Origin: Helicobacteraceae bacterium
GTDB taxonomy: Bacteria > Campylobacterota > Campylobacteria > Campylobacterales > Sulfurimonadaceae
NCBI GenBank assembly: GCA_027061425.1
Contig: JALSUN010000001.1
Location: 27,976-48,123 of the forward strand
Length of the DNA stretch: 20,148 bases
Direction of reading: 5' to 3'
The position numbers were made by a program, and so were the translations under genes. Numbering within the stretch: position 1 is the first letter of the stretch; each line of letters begins with the position of its first letter. Positions 12,850 to 19,240 of this stretch are shown here, piece by piece. The notes beneath the pieces were generated by a model. That model did no database searches, was not told the DNA's origin, and was given only the letters and a program-made list of their open reading frames with translations.

Positions 12850-15450
12850 ATGCACTCTGAAAACACCATCTATCTTGATCAATACCAACCCCACTCTCAC
12901 CATATCACTCACTGTGATCTGACTTTTGAAATCTTTGATGACCATACCATGGTTATTAACCGTATGCAAATCACAAGAAATGATCCTACAAAACAGACTC
13001 TTTTTTTACAGGGAGAAGGACTTAAACTTCTCTGCGTAAAGATAGACGATGTTAAGGCGCAAGATGCGTTTGAATGTGATGAAAAGGGGATGACGCTTCA
13101 GTGTGATAAAGCGCAGTTTGTTCTACAAATCGTGACAAAAATCTTTCCTGATGAAAATACAACCTTAGAAGGTCTCTACCGTTCAGGTGACATTCTCTGT
13201 ACACAAAACGAGCCAGAGGGCTTTAGACATATCACCTATTTTATAGATCGACCTGATAACATGTCTACGTTTACTACAATGATTATTGCTCAGACCACGC
13301 GTTACCCTGTTATCTTAGGTAATGGAAACCTAGTAGAGACTGAAGTCTACGCCGAGGGGCGTCATATGGCCAAATGGGAAGATCCTTTTGCCAAACCTTC
13401 TTACCTTTTTGCACTCGTAGCAGGTGACTTGGAGGTGGTCAGTGATAGTTTCAAGACAATGAGTGGTCGAGAGATTGCTCTTAACATCTATGTAGATGAA
13501 GGTAATGGTTCAAAATGTACACATGCCATGCGCTCTTTGAAAAAGTCTATGAAATGGGATGAAGAGGTTTATGGACGTGAGTATGACCTAGACATCTATA
13601 ATATTGTTGCCGTGGACAGTTTTAACATGGGAGCGATGGAGAACAAGGGACTCAACATCTTTAACTCTCATTATGTCTTAGCAGACGAGGACTCTGCGAC
13701 GGACCAAAACTTTATGGGTATAGAGAGTGTGATCGCCCATGAGTACTTTCATAACTGGACGGGCAACCGCATCACTTGTCGTGACTGGTTCCAACTCACA
13801 CTAAAAGAGGGTCTGACGGTGTTTAGAGACCAAAGCTTCAGTGCAGACATGAACGATGCAGTCGTACAGCGTATCAGTGATGTCAAAGCCCTTCGTGAGC
13901 GTCAGTTTGTAGAAGATGCTGGCCCTACTGCCCACCCCATAAAACCCAAAAGCTATATGGAGATCAACAACTTCTACACGGCTACTGTCTATGAAAAAGG
14001 GGCAGAAGTCATTCGTATGATTCATACGTTTTTAGGTGAAGAGAAGTTTAGAGCAGGGATGGACCTATATTTTGAAACTTTTGATGCCCAGGCGGTGAGA
14101 ACAGAGGATTTCTTATGGGCCATGCATGAACAGGGCGGTTTTGACTTGGAGCATTTCAAACGCTGGTACGATCAAGAACGCACTCCGACTTTAATAGTGA
14201 ATGAACATTATAATGCAGAAAACAGTACCTATGTGCTTGACCTGGAGCAGGTGATTCCAAATAATGTTGCAGGGAAACAGCAACTACCCTATTACTTTCC
14301 TCTGGGCTTTACACTCTTAAATGCAAAAGGTGTGCCACTTAGTTATGTGCTTGATGATAAAAGTCAGACACTGCTCTCTAGAGACCTGCTTATTATACAA
14401 GAGACAAGGACACGTTTTGTATTTGAAAATGTAGAAGAAACACCTATACTTTCTATCAACAACAACTTTACTGCGCCATTTAAAATAGAACATCAAAATG
14501 CAGACCATGCTTTTTTGATGCAACATGCTAAAGATGGCTTTGTTCGTTATGAAGCGACTCAAAAAGCGGCTATGAGTGCTATAGATATGTTTGTAGAAAA
14601 TGGCGAGGTAGATGCCCTTTACATTCAAAATTTCGAGACGATTTTAAAAGATGTTGACTTAGGTCTAGAGTCTAAAGCCTTGATGTTGGAGTTACCAACG
14701 CTCTCTATTTTGATGCAAGAACAAGACGAGATAGATGTAGCACCACTGTCTAAAGCCCTTCATATCATCAAACACACTATCGCTACAAAGTATAGATCAG
14801 AACTTTTGGCACTCTATAATGAGCATCATCATCCACAAAATAGTACACTTGATGCTAAGAATATGGGTGCGCGCGCACTTAAAAATGCAGTTATGTCTTT
14901 TTTGATGGTCTTGGAAGATGAGACTGTTATCAACCTGTGCTCTAGTCAATATGATGACAGTGTCACCATGACAGACCGCATTGTTGCCTTGGACCTTTTA
15001 GAAAACTATGCACCTCTTCAGGCTCAAGAGAGACTCAGTCACTTCTATGAACGTTATAAAAAAGACACATTAGTGATGAACAAGTACCTCTCTGTCCTTT
15101 CAGCTTCAGGTCGCGAGGGAACGATAGAACGCGTGAAAGATCTACAAAATGATCCTGTTTACGATATAAAAGTTCCTAACTTAGTACGTGCCCTCATCGG
15201 TGTATTTGCCCGTAATGCAGTAGCTTTTCATGCGCCGACTGGACACGGATACGCATTTTTAGCAGAGAAGGTGATAGAACTTGACCGTATAAACCCACAA
15301 ATCGCTGCAGGACTCACTACAGCCTTTAGAAGTTACAGCAGACTCAACGCAACCAATAAATCTTTGATGAAAGACGCTTTAGAAATTATACTCAATGAGA
15401 AGGAACTCTCTTCTAATGTCTATGAATTGGTTAAAAAGATTGTAGATTAA
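12850..15450 (+). CDS. pepN: Aminopeptidase N (M1 family, gammaproteobacterial PepN type)
   Basis: PepN removes N-terminal residues from peptides in the cytoplasm and finishes protein breakdown begun by ATP-dependent proteases. The 866 residues contain G-A-M-E-N (261-265), the zinc site H-E-Y-F-H-N-W (297-303) and K-E-G-L-T (319-323; zinc ligand E320), and the catalytic tyrosine Y381 in V-Y-E-K-G. These numbers equal those of E. coli PepN exactly, so the start at 12850 is well supported and no N-terminal insertion or loss exists. The domain order is beta-sandwich N-terminus, catalytic domain, small beta domain, then a large helical C-terminus (about 550-866). There is no signal peptide. It stands alone, divergent from the EAL-HDOD operon, and is followed by the non-coding repeat element. 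Confidence 0.97.
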   Translation: MHSENTIYLDQYQPHSHHITHCDLTFEIFDDHTMVINRMQITRNDPTKQTLFLQGEGLKLLCVKIDDVKAQDAFECDEKGMTLQCDKAQFVLQIVTKIFPDENTTLEGLYRSGDILCTQNEPEGFRHITYFIDRPDNMSTFTTMIIAQTTRYPVILGNGNLVETEVYAEGRHMAKWEDPFAKPSYLFALVAGDLEVVSDSFKTMSGREIALNIYVDEGNGSKCTHAMRSLKKSMKWDEEVYGREYDLDIYNIVAVDSFNMGAMENKGLNIFNSHYVLADEDSATDQNFMGIESVIAHEYFHNWTGNRITCRDWFQLTLKEGLTVFRDQSFSADMNDAVVQRISDVKALRERQFVEDAGPTAHPIKPKSYMEINNFYTATVYEKGAEVIRMIHTFLGEEKFRAGMDLYFETFDAQAVRTEDFLWAMHEQGGFDLEHFKRWYDQERTPTLIVNEHYNAENSTYVLDLEQVIPNNVAGKQQLPYYFPLGFTLLNAKGVPLSYVLDDKSQTLLSRDLLIIQETRTRFVFENVEETPILSINNNFTAPFKIEHQNADHAFLMQHAKDGFVRYEATQKAAMSAIDMFVENGEVDALYIQNFETILKDVDLGLESKALMLELPTLSILMQEQDEIDVAPLSKALHIIKHTIATKYRSELLALYNEHHHPQNSTLDAKNMGARALKNAVMSFLMVLEDETVINLCSSQYDDSVTMTDRIVALDLLENYAPLQAQERLSHFYERYKKDTLVMNKYLSVLSASGREGTIERVKDLQNDPVYDIKVPNLVRALIGVFARNAVAFHAPTGHGYAFLAEKVIELDRINPQIAAGLTTAFRSYSRLNATNKSLMKDALEIILNEKELSSNVYELVKKIVD

Positions 15451-15465
15451 AATAAACTACTAACC

Positions 15466-15737
15466 ATTACACCACCAATTAAATACCCAAATCTCAATGA
15501 GGGTAATTTTGTGCATAATCAAGGCAGATGTTCTTTAGCGTAGCCATAGCTACGGTGAAGGTTGTCTAACGCAGAGTATGTGCACAAGTATTCTCACCCT
15601 TCGGGGAGCTCTATAAGAGGCAATCTTCAAACAAATAGAGCTTCGACTTAGCTATAGCTAGCTCTTCATCTCTCTTCGCTTGAATCTCACCTCTTATAGA
15701 GCTCTTGAGTTTTTGGGTATTTAGCTGGTGGCGTAAT
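15466..15737. repeat. Non-coding element with terminal inverted repeats and internal hairpins (MITE-like)
   Basis: This element fills most of the 400-base gene-free stretch 15451-15850. Its ends are about 30-base inverted repeats: ATTACACCACCAATTAAATA at the left and, on the other strand, ATTACGCCACCAGCTAAATA at the right. Inside lie a perfect hairpin CGTAGC-CATA-GCTACG (15539-15554), a looser pairing of AGGGT and TTGTGCA arms around it (about 15500-15600), and a 15-base inverted repeat GAGCTCTATAAGAGG (15606-15620) with CCTCTTATAGAGCTC (15690-15704), enclosing a further palindrome around TAGCTATAGCTA. It has no open frame. One end recurs at 4892-4949. No clear target duplication was seen. 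Confidence 0.7.
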
Positions 15738-15814
15738 AGTAGCAATAGTTGACGAAAAAATGACGAATTAACACTTTGTGATATTTATGTGATGCTTTTA
15801 GGCTAAAGTCTAGC

Positions 15815-15845
15815 TAGAATAATAATATATATTGAAACTAAGGAG
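15815..15845 (+). promoter_or_regulatory. Putative promoter and ribosome site of sulfide:quinone oxidoreductase
   Basis: TAGAAT (15815-15820) is a plausible -10 box with no obvious -35 box. AAGGAG at 15840-15845 is a full-strength ribosome site five bases before the ATG, as expected for a highly expressed energy gene. Bases 15738-15810, between the repeat and the promoter, hold nothing recognisable. Confidence 0.5.
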
Positions 15846-15850
15846 AGCGT

Positions 15851-17320
15851 ATGGCTAGAGTTGTAATTTTAGGTGGTGGTGTCTCAGGACATACAGCCGC
15901 GACATTTGCTGCAAAGTGGCTGGGTAATTCTCATGAAGTAGTGGTGGTAACGCCTAATGCAAAATGGAACTGGATTCCTTCTAACATCTGGGTTGGTGTT
16001 GGCCAGATGAGTAAAGAGGAAGTAACCTTTGATCTTGACCCTGTTTACAAAAAAGCAGGTATCACTTATAAACAAGCTAAAGCGGTCTCACTAAACCCTG
16101 AGGGCAGTGAAACGGAGACAAAACCTTTTGTGACTATAGAGTATACAGGTCAAGGTAAAGAAGGCACAAGTGAAGATGTGACTTATGACTATGTTATTAA
16201 TGCTACGGGACCTAAACTTAACTTTGGTGCAACACCTGGTCTAGGTGAAGGCTCTCAACTTGGTGAACATACTGTTTCAGTCTGTACGGCAGATCATGCA
16301 GAACATGCTAACCACAAACTTTTAGAATCTATTGAGAAGATGAAAAAAGGAGAGCGTCAAAAGTTCCTTGTAGGTACCGGTCATGGTATGTGTACTTGTC
16401 AGGGTGCAGCGTTCGAATACATCTTTAACATTGAGCATGAGCTGAAAAAAGCGGGTGTTCGTGATATGGCAGACATTAAGTGGATCTCTAATGAGTCTTT
16501 CCTTGGTGACTTTGGTATGGGTGGACTGCACATGAAAGTGGGCGGTTATGTTGTAAGTTCTAAAATCTTCTCTGAGTCACTTTACACTGAGCGTGGTGTT
16601 GACTGGATGATTGGTGCACACGTTTCTAAAGTAGAAGCAGGCAGCATCGACTATGAACTACTTGATGGAACAACCGGTAAAGAGAACTTTGACTTTGCGA
16701 TGTTAATTCCACCATTTGCAGGTGTAGGTCTTAAAGCTTACGCTAAAGATGGTTCTGACATTACAGGCACAGTTTTCGCGCCAAACGGTTTTATGAAAGT
16801 CGATGCGAAGTATGATGCAGGCGCTTATGAGAACTGGAAAGCTTCTGACTGGCCACGTACGTACCAAAATCCGACTTATAACAATATGTTTGCTTGTGGT
16901 ATTGCCTTTGCACCACCACACATCATCTCTAAGCCGATGAGTTCACCAAACGGTACGCCGATTAACCCGACACCTCCACGTACGGGTATGCCTTCTGGTA
17001 TCATCGGTAAAGCAGTAGCACACTCTGTTTGTGATCTGATGACAAAAGGTGAAAGTGCCAAACTTCATGAAGCTTCTATGGCTGAAATGGGTGCAGCATG
17101 TGTGGCATCTGCAGGTAAGGGTCTGACAACAGGTACCGCAGCAGCGATGACGGTTTATCCTGTTGTTCCTGACTTTGAAAAGTATCCGGGAACAGGTCGT
17201 GACACGGATTATACCTTTGGTGAGATCGGTCTTGCAGGACACTGGATTAAGCATATCTTACACCACCTCTTTATCTATAAAGCACAGCTCAAGCCAGGCT
17301 GGACTCTGATTCCTGAGTAG
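15851..17320 (+). CDS. sqr: Sulfide:quinone oxidoreductase, probably type IV
   Basis: SQR is a membrane-bound flavoprotein that oxidises sulfide to zero-valent sulfur or polysulfide and passes electrons to the quinone pool. The 489 residues start with an FAD-binding V-V-I-L-G-G-G-V-S-G (4-13), have the second flavin segment Y-V-I-N-A-T-G (114-120), and end with the H-W-I-K-H-I-L-H-H-L-F-I-Y (464-476) amphipathic region used for membrane attachment. The three cysteines expected in SQR are C145, C181 (in G-H-G-M-C-T-C-Q-G, with extra C183) and C349 (F-A-C-G-I-A); C394 and C417 are additional. The long insertion about 315-385 and the length suggest type IV (SqrD-like) rather than the shorter types; the type is inferred. 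A small membrane protein follows. Confidence 0.87.
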   Translation: MARVVILGGGVSGHTAATFAAKWLGNSHEVVVVTPNAKWNWIPSNIWVGVGQMSKEEVTFDLDPVYKKAGITYKQAKAVSLNPEGSETETKPFVTIEYTGQGKEGTSEDVTYDYVINATGPKLNFGATPGLGEGSQLGEHTVSVCTADHAEHANHKLLESIEKMKKGERQKFLVGTGHGMCTCQGAAFEYIFNIEHELKKAGVRDMADIKWISNESFLGDFGMGGLHMKVGGYVVSSKIFSESLYTERGVDWMIGAHVSKVEAGSIDYELLDGTTGKENFDFAMLIPPFAGVGLKAYAKDGSDITGTVFAPNGFMKVDAKYDAGAYENWKASDWPRTYQNPTYNNMFACGIAFAPPHIISKPMSSPNGTPINPTPPRTGMPSGIIGKAVAHSVCDLMTKGESAKLHEASMAEMGAACVASAGKGLTTGTAAAMTVYPVVPDFEKYPGTGRDTDYTFGEIGLAGHWIKHILHHLFIYKAQLKPGWTLIPE

Positions 17321-17344
17321 TCAAAAAGTTACATATAAGCTAGT

Positions 17345-17364
17345 CAAAGGGTTATGTCCCTTTG
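17345..17364 (+). promoter_or_regulatory. Intercistronic hairpin between sqr and the small protein
   Basis: CAAAGGG and CCCTTTG form a perfect 7-bp stem with a 6-base loop, 25 bases after the sqr stop. It is not followed by a T-run but by an A-rich stretch leading to a ribosome site, so it looks like an mRNA-stability or attenuation element within an operon rather than a full terminator. Confidence 0.5.
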
Positions 17365-17392
17365 CAATAAAAATATATAAAAAGGAAAAACT

Positions 17393-17560
17393 ATGGCAGT
17401 AAAACAAGAAGAGATTAATTTTTCAAGAAATGAGCAATCAGAGACAACAATGTTACCAGGTTCATTCGCAAAAGCGATGCGTACCAATGTTATCTGGCAA
17501 TTTATTCGCTTTGTAGCGATCAATCTTAAAATGCTGATTGTCGTCAGTAAAAGTCACTAG
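17393..17560 (+). CDS. 55-residue predicted membrane-associated protein downstream of sqr
   Basis: This short gene reads M-A-V-K-Q-E-E-I-N-F..., then P-G-S-F-A-K-A-M-R, and ends with a hydrophobic, Arg/Lys-punctuated stretch W-Q-F-I-R-F-V-A-I-N-L-K-M-L-I-V-V (35-51) before S-K-S-H. That stretch could be a short membrane helix or a surface-lying amphipathic helix. It has a clear ribosome site, AAAGGA (17381-17386), six bases before the ATG, is in the same direction as sqr, and lies 72 bases after it with only a hairpin between. Coding is supported by the ribosome site and operon position, not by recognised homology. A role as an assembly or membrane-anchoring partner of SQR is inference. Confidence 0.7.
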   Translation: MAVKQEEINFSRNEQSETTMLPGSFAKAMRTNVIWQFIRFVAINLKMLIVVSKSH

Positions 17561-17564
17561 TCCA

Positions 17565-17578
17565 AGGGCATCTGCCCT
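17565..17578 (+). terminator. Hairpin after the small protein gene
   Basis: AGGGC-ATCT-GCCCT is a GC-rich 5-bp stem with a 4-base loop, five bases after the small gene. No T-run follows, so if it ends the sqr transcript it does so without the classic signal. It could also stabilise the 3' end. Confidence 0.35.
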
Positions 17579-17603
17579 GACACAATTAAAGCATTTTGAC
17601 AAC

Positions 17604-17612
17604 TGTTATAAG
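17604..17612 (+). promoter_or_regulatory. Extended -10 promoter of the deformylase-like gene
   Basis: TGT followed by TATAAG (17607-17612) forms an extended -10 box 43 bases before the ATG at 17655, which indicates a promoter separate from sqr. Confidence 0.45.
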
Positions 17613-17654
17613 TAGCATTTTTCAAAGTACTTTCTATATTAAAAGGTCTCATGT

Positions 17655-18467
17655 ATGGTCTTAGATCTTCTTACTTACCCTGATGAACGTATCCGTCTTA
17701 TCTCTGGAAACATCCGTTTTTTTGATGACTCTCTTAACAACATCATTACCGATCTCATAGACACGATGAAGGCTAATGATCTTGAAGCTTTAAGCGCCAT
17801 ACAGATCGGCATACAGTATGCAGTGATTGTGCTTAAAGAAGATGGCACATACAATCCCTATATCAATTTACGTATTATTGGTCATGAAGGTACAAAGACA
17901 GAGACTGAACGCACGCCTTATTATGAAGGTATCAGTGTTGATGTTCCCCGCCATGAAAAGATCAAGATCTTTTATGAAGATGAAAATGGTGCGCCACACT
18001 ATGATGATGTAGAAGGAGATAAAGCACGTATATTACAACATCATATCGACTATAATTACGGTAGTACCTTTGTAGACAGGGTTGACAAGGAGACGAAACA
18101 ACGTATTGGTGAACATCTCTCTGAAGGTTTGGTGGAGAGCAGTAACAGTAGTTGTCCTACGGTCTTTGTTCGTGATTACATTAAACAGGCTTATAAATAC
18201 GTCATGCTTTTGGTTTGGATAAGTTTTTTAGTCCCTTTGTTTACAGAGGACAGTAGTATTTTAAATGGTCTCTTTCTTTTTGACAAAATCGCTTTAACCT
18301 TAGTTGTTCCTATTGTCATACTCTATGCCATATATGCGTATTATGAGTCCGTGAAGTTCAAACAGTGTACAAGTTGTCAGTTTGGTAATGTGATGGGTAC
18401 CATAGCTTTTGCAGGTGTTCAGTGGGTGATCCTTAACATCATCACCTATTTTTGGATAGCAACTTAA
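17655..18467 (+). CDS. Peptide-deformylase-like membrane protein lacking most catalytic residues
   Basis: Residues about 1-150 follow the peptide deformylase plan: L-D-L-L-T-Y-P-D-E-R-I-R at the start, A-L-S-A-I-Q-I-G (45-52) in place of GxGLAAxQ-xG, E-G-I-S-V (91-95) in place of EGCLS, and Q-H-H-I-D-Y-N-Y-G (128-136) in place of QHExDHLxG. The metal-binding Cys is Ile (or absent), the catalytic Glu is His130 and the second metal His is Tyr133; only Gln50 and His129 remain. Deformylase activity by the normal mechanism is therefore not expected. Residues 180-270 add about three membrane segments (181-196, 207-229, 247-267) with a C-T-S-C pair (238-241) between the last two. Start 17655 has AAAAGG eight bases upstream; 17651 is a different frame. 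Function is unknown. Confidence 0.75.
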   Translation: MVLDLLTYPDERIRLISGNIRFFDDSLNNIITDLIDTMKANDLEALSAIQIGIQYAVIVLKEDGTYNPYINLRIIGHEGTKTETERTPYYEGISVDVPRHEKIKIFYEDENGAPHYDDVEGDKARILQHHIDYNYGSTFVDRVDKETKQRIGEHLSEGLVESSNSSCPTVFVRDYIKQAYKYVMLLVWISFLVPLFTEDSSILNGLFLFDKIALTLVVPIVILYAIYAYYESVKFKQCTSCQFGNVMGTIAFAGVQWVILNIITYFWIAT

Positions 18468-18514
18468 AAAACACTCAGCATCACAAGGTCATTCTTTACA
18501 GTAGTACCTTCTTT

Positions 18515-18616
18515 CGTCACTCCTGTGAAGACAGGAGTCCACGAGTTACTGTTTCTTGAAAAGTACTGTTTAAGAGTAATAAACTCGTGGATCCCTGCCT
18601 TCGCAGGAATGACATT
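18515..18616. repeat. Paired-hairpin inverted repeat, copy 2 (dRS3-like)
   Basis: The left arm (18515-18547) is 32/33 identical to copy 1 at 125-157, and the right arm ends in the same GCAGGAATGACATT. The two arms are inverted repeats, each with an inner hairpin (ACTCCTGTGAAGACAGGAGT on the left; on the right CCTGC/GCAGG with a CTTC loop and one mismatch further out). The spacer between arms is longer and unrelated to that of copy 1. It lies in the 254-base gap between the deformylase-like and lipoprotein genes, again outside coding sequence. Confidence 0.85.
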
Positions 18617-18721
18617 GCTACTCATTCTTATCTCCGTCCTTAAGTCAGACTAAGTTCATAACACTATGTTTTACATACCTCTATAGTTATTGTACTATTA
18701 CACATCATTTTAGGAGTATTT

Positions 18722-19210
18722 ATGAAAAATATTATGTTAGCGTTACTGTTGTCTCTCTCTTTTTTAGGGTGTTCTGATGAGGTCACTGCACCTGTTGACC
18801 CTCAGGTCGTAGTTGGAAAATCTTTAGAGTCATTAACACTCAACGATCAGTTTGAAAAACCGCACACTTTGAGTGCTGACACTAAAAAAGTAATCTTTGC
18901 TTTTTCAAAAGATATGGGACATATGAGTAATGAATTTTTTGAGAAGCAGGGTTCAGACTATTTGAGTAAGCACAATGCTGTATTTGTTGCCGATGTAAGT
19001 GGTGCGCCGTCAGTGATCCGTTCAATGTTCATTATGCCAGGTCTTAAAGACTTTAAACATACGGTTTTAGTGATAGATGACAAGGCAAAAGCTGCTAACT
19101 ACCGTAATGAAGCACATAAAGAAGAGATCATGATTGTGGATCTTAACAACTTTGTAATAGAGAAGATTGAGTTCGTTACTACTGCAGAAGCATTAGACAA
19201 AGCACTCTAA
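18722..19210 (+). CDS. Lipoprotein with a possible thioredoxin-like fold
   Basis: The 162-residue product has a lipoprotein signal with lipobox F-L-G-C (Cys17), so it is exported and lipid-anchored. The mature part, from V-V-G-K-S-L-E-S-L-T-L-N-D-Q-F to V-I-F-A-F-S-K-D (57-64) and H-T-V-L-V-I-D-D, resembles thioredoxin-like extracytoplasmic proteins in layout, but there is no CXXC and no cysteine after the lipobox, so it is not a disulfide oxidoreductase of the usual kind. The start is clear: AGGAG at 18712-18716, five bases before ATG. The beta-propeller gene follows after 30 bases, so the two exported proteins may work together. The fold is inferred from pattern, and the function is unknown. 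Confidence 0.65.
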   Translation: MKNIMLALLLSLSFLGCSDEVTAPVDPQVVVGKSLESLTLNDQFEKPHTLSADTKKVIFAFSKDMGHMSNEFFEKQGSDYLSKHNAVFVADVSGAPSVIRSMFIMPGLKDFKHTVLVIDDKAKAANYRNEAHKEEIMIVDLNNFVIEKIEFVTTAEALDKAL

Positions 19211-19214
19211 CCAA

Positions 19215-19240
19215 CCTGGCTTCGGCCAAGGGTCTCTCTT
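19215..19240 (+). promoter_or_regulatory. UUCG hairpin covering the ribosome site of the propeller gene
   Basis: TGGC-TTCG-GCCA is a stem closed by a C(UUCG)G tetraloop, extended by CC/GG with one bulged A. The right side overlaps the ribosome site AAGGG (19228-19232) of the TTG-started gene. It is followed by a pyrimidine-rich TCTCTCTTTT, so it could act either as a weak terminator of the lipoprotein transcript or as a fold that hides the ribosome site. Confidence 0.5.

Noticed and set aside
15466..15737. Insertion sequence with transposase
   Set aside because: Although terminal inverted repeats exist, the interior has no open frame and is too short for a transposase, and no target duplication was seen; it is kept as a non-coding repeat.
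17635..17640. TATATT as promoter -10 box of the deformylase-like gene
   Set aside because: It directly adjoins the ribosome site at 17641-17646, so the transcript would start beyond that site; TGT-TATAAG at 17604-17612 is better placed.
17651..17700. ATG at 17651 as start of the deformylase-like gene
   Set aside because: It is in a different frame from the 270-codon gene; the in-frame ATG is at 17655.
17655..18467. Functional peptide deformylase (def)
   Set aside because: The metal-binding Cys, catalytic Glu and one metal His are all replaced, so the ordinary enzyme name would mislead.
125..18616. CRISPR array from the recurring palindromic repeats
   Set aside because: There are only two copies 18 kb apart, with no regular spacers and no cas genes.
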